From IMG/VR virus record IMGVR_UViG_3300037234_000386, positions 1 through 64,000 of that record: a stretch of 64,000 nt of DNA; one strand, written 5' to 3'. The notes beneath the pieces were generated by a model. The model saw only the letters and a program-made list of their open reading frames with translations, was not told where the DNA came from and did no database searches. The DNA comes from a virus. A program made the translations under genes and the position numbers. Positions 22,246-29,468 of this stretch are shown here, in pieces. Within the stretch, counting starts at the first letter, position 1. Every line of letters begins with the position of its first letter.

Positions 22246-22428
22246 TTAATTAATCACTACTAAATTAGAAAGAAAACCTATTACATAATGATTTGAGTTA
22301 AAAAAATCCAGATAAACCAAATCATATTTTTTATTTACATTACTTTTTCTAATTTCTGAAATTGTACCAATATAAGAACAGTGTTCTTTTTGTGGCAATC
22401 CTCCTATTTTACCTATTAATTCATTCAT
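22246..22428 (-). CDS. Small hypothetical protein
   Basis: 60 residues. MNELIGKIGGLPQKEHCSYIGTISEIRKSNVNKKYDLVYLDFFN looks like a small beta-barrel (OB- or SH3-like). It lies between two other leftward genes but lacks the hairpin leader. No family recognised. Confidence 0.5.
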   Translation of the reverse strand: MNELIGKIGGLPQKEHCSYIGTISEIRKSNVNKKYDLVYLDFFNSNHYVIGFLSNLVVIN

Positions 22429-22486
22429 GATTTTAATTGTTTAGTTACAAAATATATATTCATTCCTAGATTTTCAAAAAATACCA

Positions 22487-23194
22487 TTATCTTAAAATAT
22501 CAAATGAAATATAATATTTATTACCTGTTTGACGTAAACAATAATAAACGGTTTCGCCTGCGTCTGTGTGTGTGTAAGCTTCGGAACAATAAAAACAACC
22601 TTTACCATAAATAGGAGGTAAGCATTCTAAAAAATGCCAGTAAATGGGCTTTAAAACTTCAAACTCTTGCCCTAGTCTTTTACTAGACATTTTCTTTTTA
22701 ACCTCTTCAAAGTGTTTCCATGCAACGCGCTCTAAATCATTGCGCTCTACTTGTTCTGCTAGTCGTTTGGCGTACTCTTCAAAATAATATATTATAAGAT
22801 TTAATTTATCATCAAAAAAAGTATTTTCTTCTTGGCTTACTGCGTTGTTTCTGTTTCCATTGTAACCAACGACACCACCACAAAAAGAGAAATCAAAATA
22901 TTTACCTATTTGTACTAAATCAATAACTAAGACACGTATTTTGTTATATTCTCTAATTTGCGGAGTATATCCATCTATAGAAGCTGCGTTTTTTGCAGAT
23001 TCAAAGCTGTGCATGTTTAATTTATTTTTATCAAACCATGTGCTTAATGGGTGCACATCACAAGCAAAAACATATTTACAATTAAACATTATTTTTAAAT
23101 ATTCACTAACCTTGTTAAATCGTTCAATTGCCTGATTTTGGTTAGATATATTTACAAAATCGTTTCCTGGTAATTTATTGAAGTTTGGTATCAT
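22487..23194 (-). CDS. Hypothetical protein with C-terminal Cys motif
   Basis: 235 residues. The C-terminal stretch LPPIYGKGCFYCSEAYTHTDAGETVYYCLRQTG recalls a small domain in phage proteins of the DUF1419 type (recalled, unverified) with possible metal-binding cysteines. The N-terminal region is mixed alpha/beta. Preceded by leader copy B. Function unknown. Confidence 0.5.
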   Translation of the reverse strand: MIPNFNKLPGNDFVNISNQNQAIERFNKVSEYLKIMFNCKYVFACDVHPLSTWFDKNKLNMHSFESAKNAASIDGYTPQIREYNKIRVLVIDLVQIGKYFDFSFCGGVVGYNGNRNNAVSQEENTFFDDKLNLIIYYFEEYAKRLAEQVERNDLERVAWKHFEEVKKKMSSKRLGQEFEVLKPIYWHFLECLPPIYGKGCFYCSEAYTHTDAGETVYYCLRQTGNKYYISFDILR

Positions 23195-23225
23195 AATATA
23201 AAGTTTAGATTAATACTATTACTGT

Positions 23226-23273
23226 CTCCTTTGCGGAGTAGAACCGAAAGCAGGTGCGAACCTGCAAACGGTT
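23226..23273 (-). promoter_or_regulatory. Two-hairpin leader element, copy B
   Basis: On the minus strand: outer stem AACCG/CGGTT, inner stem GCAGGT/ACCTGC (loop TCGC), 3 bases, then a small hairpin CTCC-GCAAA-GGAG, then about 31 bases to the start at 23194. The outer and inner stems differ from copy A at almost every position yet keep pairing. The outer stem abuts the stop of the upstream gene. Confidence 0.7.
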
Positions 23274-23497
23274 TATTTTTCATGTCTTTCTATACAATAG
23301 TTAGTTAACCATGCAGAATACAAGTTGTACTGCTTTTCGCTTATCCTTTCCTGTAGACGTTCCCTGTCTAGGCTTCTAAGCTCATTATCTAAGGTATCGT
23401 TCAAATATTGTCTTCTATAGGGTTTATCTGTCCCCTTTTCGCTGTCTGCATGTGCTTTCAAGCGTTCTTTGTATGCTTTGTAAATTGAATTATCCAT
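23273..23497 (-). CDS. Small helical protein
   Basis: 74 residues, highly charged and helical (MDNSIYKAYKERLKAHADSEKG, then RQYLNDTLDNELRSLDRERLQERISEKQYNL). It could be a small regulator or coiled-coil protein. It starts 2 bases after the upstream stop (operon) and ends at leader copy B. No family recognised. Confidence 0.5.
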   Translation of the reverse strand: MDNSIYKAYKERLKAHADSEKGTDKPYRRQYLNDTLDNELRSLDRERLQERISEKQYNLYSAWLTNYCIERHEK

Positions 23498-23499
23498 TT

Positions 23500-23715
23500 T
23501 TAAGCCTCCACTGCTTCAATTAATTCTTCTAAACTGTTTATTGGTTCACTCCATGTAAAAACATCATAATCTGCAACAATCTCAACATTTACACCATCCT
23601 GTAAAATGTCCTGTGTTCTATTCACATTTACACTACCTTCAACACAATACCAACCATTATGAGCAAATACTGTACAAGGTGTATTTTCACTTCCGTAAAA
23701 TCCTGTTAAAATCAT
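23500..23715 (-). CDS. Small acidic protein behind leader copy C
   Basis: 71 residues, beginning MILTGFYGSENTPCTVFAHNGWYCVEGS and ending SEPINSLEELIEAVEA. The N-terminal half is beta-rich and the end helical. It recalls anti-restriction or nuclease-inhibitor-like small acidic proteins only by composition. Leader copy C lies about 32 bases upstream. Confidence 0.5.
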   Translation of the reverse strand: MILTGFYGSENTPCTVFAHNGWYCVEGSVNVNRTQDILQDGVNVEIVADYDVFTWSEPINSLEELIEAVEA

Positions 23716-23747
23716 ATTGTAAAATTTAAGTTAAATTAATAAATAGT

Positions 23748-23787
23748 TGCCTTTGCGGCATGGGTGGGCAGTGCAGGAGCAACCCAC
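23748..23787 (-). promoter_or_regulatory. Two-hairpin leader element, copy C
   Basis: On the minus strand: outer stem GTGGG/CCCAC, inner stem TGC/GCA (loop TCCT), 3 bases, small hairpin TGCC-GCAAA-GGCA, then about 32 bases to the ATG at 23715. The small hairpin's loop GCAAA is identical to copies B and D while its stem differs with compensation. Confidence 0.6.
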
Positions 23788-23799
23788 ACAGCCCAAAAA

Positions 23800-23895
23800 T
23801 TAGTTAATACTTGCATTTAGTAGCATAAAAAAGACCCAAGCCAAGAACACCACTAAAAACACTATAAAATTCACATCTTTGCGTTTAATAGACAT
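23800..23895 (-). CDS. Tiny single-pass membrane protein
   Basis: 31 residues read on the minus strand: a basic start (MSIKRKDVN) followed by FIVFLVVFLAWVFFMLL and a short polar end. One membrane helix is clear. Such tiny proteins in phage operons often modulate the host envelope, but there is no direct indication here. Confidence 0.5.
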   Translation of the reverse strand: MSIKRKDVNFIVFLVVFLAWVFFMLLNASIN

Positions 23896-23905
23896 AATAT
23901 AAAAT

Positions 23906-24031
23906 TTAGTCTTCATTTATAATTTCGTTAATGCTTCTATTGTCGTGAGGTAAAACTTCATTGATGTAAAATATTTCAATCTCGTCTTGTGTTGGCTCGG
24001 TTGCTAAAAAAGCTTCAATTGTTTGTTTCAT
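23906..24031 (-). CDS. Tiny acidic protein
   Basis: 41 residues on the minus strand (MKQTIEAFLATEPTQDEIEIF ... NEIINED), strongly acidic at both ends. It lies between two other small leftward genes, with an AT-rich leader of the local type. Function unknown. Confidence 0.45.
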   Translation of the reverse strand: MKQTIEAFLATEPTQDEIEIFYINEVLPHDNRSINEIINED

Positions 24032-24057
24032 AATACAATACTTAGTTAATAGTTAAT

Positions 24058-24336
24058 TTACTTCCCTAATGTTTGTTTTACTATGTTTTTATAGTCGTAT
24101 TTTGGAACATTAGCATAAAATAGTTTGTCAAAAAATGAAAAGGTGTAAGCTCGTTCAAACGTTTTTTCTCTCTGTTTCTCAGCTTCTTTTTTGTCTGTAA
24201 ACAAAACCCCAATGCCTTTAATCCACAGATCACCATCAATATAACTATGTTGAACACTAGGAGCATTCGTAAACTGTTTTTCAATTCCTATTATTCTGCC
24301 TTTAGTTGTTTTTTCATAACCTACTATAGTTTTCAT
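24058..24336 (-). CDS. Hypothetical protein behind leader copy D
   Basis: 92 residues, beginning MKTIVGYEKTTKGRIIGIEKQF and continuing with SYIDGDLWIKGIGVLFTDKKEAEKQREK. The first half is beta-rich, the second helical and basic. It may be a small RNA- or DNA-associated protein, by composition only. Leader copy D is 22 bases upstream. Confidence 0.5.
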   Translation of the reverse strand: MKTIVGYEKTTKGRIIGIEKQFTNAPSVQHSYIDGDLWIKGIGVLFTDKKEAEKQREKTFERAYTFSFFDKLFYANVPKYDYKNIVKQTLGK

Positions 24337-24358
24337 AATTTAAGATTTAGTTAATGAT

Positions 24359-24401
24359 TGTCTTTGCGACATTGCACCACACCACCCAACCAAGGGAAGT
24401 G
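24359..24401 (-). promoter_or_regulatory. Two-hairpin leader element, copy D
   Basis: On the minus strand: outer stem CAC/GTG, inner stem CCC/GGG (6-base loop), about 8 bases, then small hairpin TGTC-GCAAA-GACA, then 22 bases to the ATG. The large hairpin is shorter than in copies A and B, but the small one is perfect and shares the GCAAA loop. Confidence 0.55.
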
Positions 24402-24419
24402 AGGAGAGAGAGAAGAGAA

Positions 24420-24599
24420 CTAAACAGAGTAGCCAAGAAACAATTGTAAAGTATGGACCTTGCAGTCTGTTAAGTTGGTGCGCTCAATAGATTGAGTCTT
24501 TGTATTGTCGTTGTAAACGGTTTCAAAGGCGATTAATTTACCGTTAATAATTTCGTGCTCTACATCGTGAGCATCTAATATTTTAGTTATCCAGCACAT
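24420..24599 (-). CDS. Small hypothetical protein
   Basis: 59 residues on the minus strand, starting MCWITKILDAHDVEHEIINGKL. N-terminal mixed, ending TDCKVHTLQLFLGYSV. It lies 3 bases downstream of the 49-residue gene and above leader copy D. No family recognised. Confidence 0.45.
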   Translation of the reverse strand: MCWITKILDAHDVEHEIINGKLIAFETVYNDNTKTQSIERTNLTDCKVHTLQLFLGYSV

Positions 24600-24602
24600 A
24601 AG

Positions 24603-24752
24603 CTATCTTTTATAAATTATAAATAAACCTATTGTAAACATGCAAGCCAGAGAGATAAAACAACATATACTCTGCATTTCCTCACACTCACAACCAAAAT
24701 AAAAGCTTGCAACCATAACAAGCAATAAGAACAATATTTTAACAATTTTCAT
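24603..24752 (-). CDS. Tiny two-pass membrane protein
   Basis: 49 residues: ILFLLLVMVASFYFG, a short Cys-containing turn, then ICCFISLACMFTIGLFIIY and a basic end. Two membrane helices in a hairpin are likely. The start has the CAGCTATG context. It overlaps the end of a possible upstream gene by ATGA. Confidence 0.5.
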   Translation of the reverse strand: MKIVKILFLLLVMVASFYFGCECEEMQSICCFISLACMFTIGLFIIYKR

Positions 24753-24874
24753 AGCTGTAATTTATTGGTTAGTCCCTTACATGTTATCAAAAACACACAA
24801 TCTACTGTTGTAGTAAGGGTTTGTAGCTTTCTAGCGTTCAAATTGTCACTGGTTATAACCCATTTTACTTGCAT
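24749..24874 (-). CDS. Possible tiny protein, first of the leftward unit
   Basis: 41 residues from ATG 24874 (MQVKWVITSDNLNARKLQTLTT ... CKGLTNKLQL). The frame is open further right, but that extension is Cys/Phe-rich and lies in composition-skewed DNA, so it is not accepted. A short ATGA overlap with the 49-residue gene favours coding. Low certainty. Confidence 0.35.
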   Translation of the reverse strand: MQVKWVITSDNLNARKLQTLTTTVDCVFLITCKGLTNKLQL

Positions 24875-25360
24875 TCTCGAAAACTCAGGAAATAAAGAAC
24901 TTGTTTGTGATTTGATGAAACAAAGTAAAGCAATAAAGTAACACCGTGCACTATCGCATTGCATGTTATAGAACACAAACGCACGGCATAACCTCACAAC
25001 ACCAGTAAACACACTGCACAACACCACTAAATAAAAAACAAACAATTATAATAACTATACAGAGAACAAGAGAGAGGAGCCAGAGAGAGGAGAACAACAC
25101 CACAGTAAAAACTCATATAAGCTCATTTAAGCACATTACAGTACATCAGTGCACCACAACACCACAATTACAGACATAACACCACCACACACAAGAGAAT
25201 ACCGAACACACCAGACACAACACCATAACAAAGAAAAGAAAGAGAGAGTACAGAGAGGAGAGAGAGTAAAAGAATAATAGCAGGGTGTTTGTTCGTTTGT
25301 TATGTCTTAATTACCTAATTTATTGCTTTTGTGTAGATTTAACGAGTGATTACTGTGTTT

Positions 25361-25404
25361 AACCCATTGTCAAAGACATGGAAAGGCAGCATTAACAATG
25401 GGTT
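25361..25404. repeat. Perfect 10-base inverted repeat in the origin-like region
   Basis: AACCCATTGT (25361-25370) and ACAATGGGTT (25395-25404) are perfectly complementary across a 24-base spacer. There is no T-run, and it lies just right of the composition flip. An initiator-binding or hairpin element is possible. Confidence 0.6.
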
Positions 25405-25888
25405 CAGCGTGTTTTATTACTCTCTGTGTGTGTATTATTTTGGACTGCTCAAAGTGACTGATAATTATAATTGTGTTAAATAGGCCATATTGACATATGA
25501 ATTAGTAAGCCTCTCCCCTACCCTATCAATAGGACATTAGAACGCTTTATTGCAGCCTAGAATGAACCGCTTTTAAGTGTTGGTATGCTGTGAGCCAGTG
25601 AGAACACAAAAGAGGGGGTACGGTTCGGAAAAATCGTTTGGGGATCCAGATCGGAGACCGGTTTTACATACATAGACCCCCGTGACAGATACACTCAGGA
25701 TATTTTTTTTGGGGCAGTGGTAGTGGGGTTTATAGGGGAAGCTTGTTCTGTGTGGAGAGTGGGGTTCTCTGTGTGTGCAGAGATGGGTATTGGGTTACAC
25801 AGAGAGAATAATGGACAATACGCACGTGTAGGACTAGTGGTACAATGTAATATTATACAAAAAAAATTTCGAGATATTAGGGTTTTTG

Positions 25889-25920
25889 TTTGGTTGTTAG
25901 GAATAAAGGTAGTAATATTG
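25889..25920 (+). promoter_or_regulatory. Bacteroidota-type promoter
   Basis: TTTG (25889-25892), 20 bases, TAATATTG (25913-25920): identical boxes and spacing to the divergent promoters at 19159-19252. It would drive the rightward accessory unit beginning at 26015. Confidence 0.65.
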
Positions 25921-26014
25921 CTAAAGTAATTTTACGGAATTTACATTATAGCGTTGATGGTATGACCGCTGAGAAAACCATTGGGGCATTAAAAAGGGTT
26001 AAAATAGAGGTATT

Positions 26015-26320
26015 ATGGAAGTATTTAGGGAAATATTGGAAAATGTACATGGATTAATAGAAAATGGTAATGGAGCTACGGAATCGGATTTGAGGGGACT
26101 GTGGAATGATTTGTCAAATGCTATTAGTGACCACGAAAAAAAATCCGAGAGAGTGGGGCTGAATTTTTGGACTTGTAAGAGGTGTGGTTGTATTACCATT
26201 ATTCCTGGCATTGTCTGTATAAATAAATATACAGCTGGAGGGGGTAATCTCTGTGGTGGAAGCTTTAGGAAATCTACAGATGAAGAATTAACTAATAACC
26301 CTAATTGGGAAAATAAATAA
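26015..26320 (+). CDS. Hypothetical protein with zinc motif
   Basis: 101 residues. The N-terminal 45 residues are helical. FWTCKRCGCITIIPGIVC, then NLCGGSF near 51-84 supplies several cysteines, consistent with a zinc-bound fold. First gene after the TTTG-N20-TAATATTG promoter. Function unknown. Confidence 0.5.
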   Translation: MEVFREILENVHGLIENGNGATESDLRGLWNDLSNAISDHEKKSERVGLNFWTCKRCGCITIIPGIVCINKYTAGGGNLCGGSFRKSTDEELTNNPNWENK

Positions 26321-26324
26321 GGAC

Positions 26325-26603
26325 ATGAAATATTATTACACATTACATTACAAGGAGTTTGGAGGAAAGGGAACTGCTGTAATATTCACGAATCTATCAG
26401 GCTTGGCAAAATTTGTTTGTGGCAAAGATAGTCATGAGAAGTTTTACAACGAGGTGCTGAATCATTTTAGCAGGAAGAAGCTGCAGTGGTATGAGGATCC
26501 TTATATTGGGGTAAGTATTATAAAGAGCTTGCAGTTAGTAAAGGGCAACCAGCGAGTTGTAAGTAAGGCAGGTAGTCATAGTAGGAATTTTAAGAGCAAG
26601 TAG
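26325..26603 (+). CDS. Hypothetical basic protein
   Basis: 92 residues, basic and aromatic (MKYYYTLHYKEFGGKGTAVIFTN), with a Lys/Arg/Ser-rich end. It looks like a small alpha/beta domain. It starts 4 bases after the previous stop and ends 2 bases before the next. No family recognised. Confidence 0.5.
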   Translation: MKYYYTLHYKEFGGKGTAVIFTNLSGLAKFVCGKDSHEKFYNEVLNHFSRKKLQWYEDPYIGVSIIKSLQLVKGNQRVVSKAGSHSRNFKSK

Positions 26604-26605
26604 GT

Positions 26606-26806
26606 ATGGAAGGAAAATGTAGTAAGGCGTGTTGCTGTTGCAATTGTAATAGCCAAATGGAGTTAACAGAACCTCCTAAAAAGAATGTTGTGAGTAAGCA
26701 CTTGGGATATGTTTGCACAGTATGTTTAGAATTAACTAGCTGCAGACAGGCTTATTTTTTTGAGGGAAAGCATGGTTTGTGTGAGCTGTGGAATAAAAGA
26801 AAGTAA
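26606..26806 (+). CDS. Cys-rich small protein
   Basis: 66 residues with a dense cysteine cluster CSKACCCCNCNSQM near residues 4-17, then YVCTVCLELTSC near 38-49. At least one zinc or other metal site is very likely. It could be a metal-storage or nucleic-acid-binding peptide; nothing decides. Confidence 0.5.
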   Translation: MEGKCSKACCCCNCNSQMELTEPPKKNVVSKHLGYVCTVCLELTSCRQAYFFEGKHGLCELWNKRK

Positions 26807-26828
26807 TTAATATTAAAACCTGAACAGG

Positions 26829-27083
26829 ATGAGATTTTCATTGAGAAACCAAAAAAAGATATCAGGAAAGCTGGGACAAAAGTATTTGGATATATTACTA
26901 ACCTCGTTGGTAATGCATTTTACCAGCACAAATGAGATTGAGGAGCACACTTATGAAGGTGAGGATTTTAAGGTAATCCATGTTCCCAATGCACAACCAA
27001 AGACCGATAGTGTTTTTGAATTTTATGTAATAAGTAAAACCTTTGATGTATATAACCTTGCTTACAAGAGCACAATTGGATAG
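26829..27083 (+). CDS. Hypothetical protein
   Basis: 84 residues: basic N-terminus (MRFSLRNQKKISGKLGQK), a helical stretch LDILLTSLVMHFT, then an acidic beta-rich half. No motif recognised. It is packed 3 bases before the next gene. Confidence 0.45.
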   Translation: MRFSLRNQKKISGKLGQKYLDILLTSLVMHFTSTNEIEEHTYEGEDFKVIHVPNAQPKTDSVFEFYVISKTFDVYNLAYKSTIG

Positions 27084-27086
27084 ATT

Positions 27087-27467
27087 ATGGAAGCAACAGA
27101 ATTAAGAATAGGAAATCTAATAATAGATAAAGAATTTCCTTCATTAACATCTACAATTGAAGAAATAGGATTTAATTGGATAACCGCAAGTTATGACGAC
27201 GGTCAGGATGTTAGTTGTTTTGAACCAATACCACTAACCGAAAATTGGCTGACTAAATTTGGGTTTAATTCTAAATATAAATCAGTGCACACTCATTGGA
27301 ACATAAAATGGTTTGGATTAGACCAAAAAGCGGATGAGGATGATGAGGGAAACAGGGTAGAGTTGGAAGAGGTCTTTTATTACGATTACAGATTAGAAGT
27401 AAAATATGTCCACCAATTACAAAACCTATATTTTGCATTAACAGGAGAGGAGTTGAAATATGAATAA
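27087..27467 (+). CDS. Conserved Bacteroidota phage protein (LRIGNL family)
   Basis: 126 residues. LRIGNLIIDKEF, then PIPLTENWLTKFGF, then YRLEVKYVHQLQNLYFALTGEEL is a small family often seen in Bacteroidota phages, prophages and integrative elements, with an invariant VHQLQNLYFALTG end. Its function is unknown. The ORF is complete and normal in length for the family. Confidence 0.75.
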   Translation: MEATELRIGNLIIDKEFPSLTSTIEEIGFNWITASYDDGQDVSCFEPIPLTENWLTKFGFNSKYKSVHTHWNIKWFGLDQKADEDDEGNRVELEEVFYYDYRLEVKYVHQLQNLYFALTGEELKYE

Positions 27468-27522
27468 CTACATTGAGATATTGGATGAAGAGGAGATGCT
27501 TCACATTGAAGAATACGAATAA
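27460..27522 (+). CDS. Possible tiny acidic peptide
   Basis: 20 residues (MNNYIEILDEEEMLHIEEYE) overlapping the previous gene's end by 8 bases. It is highly acidic and could be a real phage micro-protein, but the shortness makes this uncertain. Confidence 0.3.
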   Translation: MNNYIEILDEEEMLHIEEYE

Positions 27523-27616
27523 AGCATTCCGGGATGGATTTAATATAGGGAGGTTGCCGCCAGCTTTTAATGAACGAAAAATTAACCTCTCTTTTCACAA
27601 ATAAAAGACTTGAACT

Positions 27617-28417
27617 ATGAGTAAAATAGAATGGACTGACGAAACGTGGAATCCGATAATAGGATGTTCAAAGATAAGCGAAGGTTGCAAAGAGTGTTAT
27701 GCTGAAAAGATGGCTAATAGATTGGCTTCAATGTCAAGTACGGACTATTATCAATCAGTTACTTTAAAACATGCACATGCATTACCTTCTGGATGGAATG
27801 GTAGGACATCATTTATAGAGCACCAATTAGAAAAACCTTTTAAGTGGAAAAAACCACGAATGATATTTGTTTGTTCAATGGGTGATTTGTTTCATGAATC
27901 GGTGCCTTTTGAATGGATTGATAAAATTATTGATGTTATTCGATGGAATAAGCAACATACATTCCAGATACTTACAAAAAGACCTGAGAGAATGAAGGGA
28001 TATTTCACAGAGCACGTTCCAGATAAATACTACATGGAAAATGGCAATTACCTTGATAATTTATGGCTCGGAGTAACATCCGAAAATCAGGAGCAAGCCA
28101 ATAAACGCATTCCTATCTTGTTGTTAATTCCTGCGGTAAAGAGATTTGTAAGCTGTGAACCATTGCTTTCTGAAATTGATTTTCACCAGAAGCATAACAA
28201 TTATTTTCAAGGAGTTGTGACAGAAAATAATGGAGAGATAGAATTTTATGGAGCTGCTATTCATTGGGTTATTGCTGGTCCCGAAACAGGACATAATGCT
28301 AGGCCAATGCAAAAGGAATGGATAAAAGGATTACAAGAGCAATGTAAGAGTGCTAAGGTCCCTTTCTTCGACAAGAAAAATACATTAGGATTAAATTTAA
28401 CTCAAATACCTGAATAG
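27617..28417 (+). CDS. Phage Gp37/Gp68 family protein (radical-SAM-like, DUF5131)
   Basis: 266 residues. IEWTDETWNPIIGCSKISEGC, then CYAEKMANRL places cysteines at 17, 24 and 27, an arrangement suggesting a [4Fe-4S] cluster. RMIFVCSMGDLFHE, then FQILTKRPERM, then LWLGVTSENQEQANKRIP, then CEPLL and VIAGPETGHNARPM match the Gp37/Gp68 (DUF5131) family common in phages. It is radical-SAM-like with unknown substrate, perhaps a nucleic-acid or tRNA modification. The length is as usual. Confidence 0.8.
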   Translation: MSKIEWTDETWNPIIGCSKISEGCKECYAEKMANRLASMSSTDYYQSVTLKHAHALPSGWNGRTSFIEHQLEKPFKWKKPRMIFVCSMGDLFHESVPFEWIDKIIDVIRWNKQHTFQILTKRPERMKGYFTEHVPDKYYMENGNYLDNLWLGVTSENQEQANKRIPILLLIPAVKRFVSCEPLLSEIDFHQKHNNYFQGVVTENNGEIEFYGAAIHWVIAGPETGHNARPMQKEWIKGLQEQCKSAKVPFFDKKNTLGLNLTQIPE

Positions 28418-28419
28418 CT

Positions 28420-29019
28420 ATGAAAGAATTATTCACAAGCATAAAAATTTGGGCAAAAGATTTTTTTAAAACAGAAGATCCTATTTCGGAATCTTTGGCC
28501 ATCATAAAAGAGGAGTTGGACAAAATAGAAACTATTGAAAGAAATTTCAAAGATGTTCCTGGTTCAAAACTTTCTCTTAGAAAACTTCATGCAGCAAAAT
28601 TGCAGATAATGCTGTTTGCATATTACAATGCCGCGGGTATTACGTTTGATTCGTTAATCGATAATATGGAGGAAGAGCAGTCCAGAAACATTACTTTAGC
28701 ATGGATATATAAAAAGGGTGTTGGAGCAGAAGAAGAAGAAACGTATCGATTCACGTGTAACAGAGATCGCTCTTCTAAAAACCCAAAATTCTTTTTTATG
28801 ATTTCATCTGAAGGCATGAATTGCTCTATTGAAGAGTTTAAAGAGTTTTTGGAATTACAAACAGTAACGGATTGGCATTTTAAAGTACATTGCTCATCAA
28901 ATCATTATATTTTTTGGACATTCGATGTTACCGATGCAGATAGAATAAATTTTGATTTAAAATTAAAGTTTATTCCCCATCCAAATAGATTTATAACCAA
29001 AACAATTCAGGAGGACTAA
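28420..29019 (+). CDS. Hypothetical protein
   Basis: 199 residues with a helical N-terminal half (residues 15-75) and a beta-rich C-terminal half (EETYRFTCNRDRS, then FKVHCSSNHYIFWTFDV). Two or three cysteines lie in the beta part. No motif recognised. Starts 2 bases after the Gp37/Gp68 gene, in the TAGCTATG context. Confidence 0.5.
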   Translation: MKELFTSIKIWAKDFFKTEDPISESLAIIKEELDKIETIERNFKDVPGSKLSLRKLHAAKLQIMLFAYYNAAGITFDSLIDNMEEEQSRNITLAWIYKKGVGAEEEETYRFTCNRDRSSKNPKFFFMISSEGMNCSIEEFKEFLELQTVTDWHFKVHCSSNHYIFWTFDVTDADRINFDLKLKFIPHPNRFITKTIQED

Positions 29020-29021
29020 TT

Positions 29022-29468
29022 ATGACTAAGAACGAAATTATTAATAAGATATGTGAGAAGCATTATCCTCAACCAGAAAGAGGTTCTGAGTCTATTAAAA
29101 CGACCAATGCTAGGTGTGGGTTAAAGCTGTTGTTAGAGCAAAAGTGGGTAGTGTTCCCTTTGTGTTTAGAGGACATTACTAAGATAATTAAAGCACACTA
29201 TCCTAATAAAGTAACAACTTCACATACCGAAGTTGTTGCACTAGGTAAAAATATTATGAAACTTATTGGGGATATAAAAGAAGTTAACGAAGAGATTAAG
29301 GCACATAATGCTACAAGCGGAGACTTACCGCTACACGAGTCTCATATGTGCTATAAAGATGGCCACGCTATGTTACCGGTATATTCTTTTCAGCACGAAA
29401 AGCTTGCTCATGGACTAAATAAGTGTTACAGGTGTGGATGGGAAGAGGAGTGGCAGTATGACTTCTAA
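29022..29468 (+). CDS. Hypothetical protein with C-terminal Cys pair
   Basis: 148 residues; helical middle, and near the end KCYRCGWEEEWQY gives a single CxxC with an earlier Cys-His (LHESHMCYKDGHAML), a possible zinc site. Function unknown. Overlaps the next gene's start. Confidence 0.5.
   Translation: MTKNEIINKICEKHYPQPERGSESIKTTNARCGLKLLLEQKWVVFPLCLEDITKIIKAHYPNKVTTSHTEVVALGKNIMKLIGDIKEVNEEIKAHNATSGDLPLHESHMCYKDGHAMLPVYSFQHEKLAHGLNKCYRCGWEEEWQYDF

Larger units (their letters stand above)
25046..26014. other. Gene-poor region with abrupt strand-composition flip; candidate replication origin
   Basis: About 970 bases between leftward genes (left) and rightward genes (right), with no convincing coding frame. 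From about 25,050 to 25,280 the plus strand is built almost only of A, C and G in GA/CA-like runs with few Ts. From about 25,290 on it becomes G/T-rich (TTTGTTCGTTTG, GTGTGTGTATT, GGGGCAGTGG). Such a skew switch at a divergence point is typical of origins. The region holds a perfect inverted repeat AACCCATTGT (25361-25370)/ACAATGGGTT (25395-25404) and a GGGGGT (25614-25619)/ACCCCC (25676-25681) pair. Confidence 0.5.

Noticed and set aside
23242-23273. T-arm-like sequence (GCAGGT...ACCTGC), possible tRNA
   Set aside because: The loop is four bases, there are no D- or anticodon arms, and the same plan recurs as the two-hairpin leader. No tRNA gene was found in the window.
24875-25045. N-terminal extension of the leftward frame ending at 24749
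   Set aside because: The Phe/Cys/Val-rich extension follows the skewed base composition; an internal ATG at 24874 gives a more natural product.
25650-25665. Adapter-like AGATCGGAGACC string
   Set aside because: It differs from the common sequencing adapter after the first bases and sits in continuous, plausible sequence, so contamination is not supported.
25717-25929. 70-codon rightward frame in the composition-skewed region
   Set aside because: The product is Gly/Val/Trp-rich in a way that follows the G/T skew of the DNA; no start context, and it overlaps the promoter at 25889-25920.
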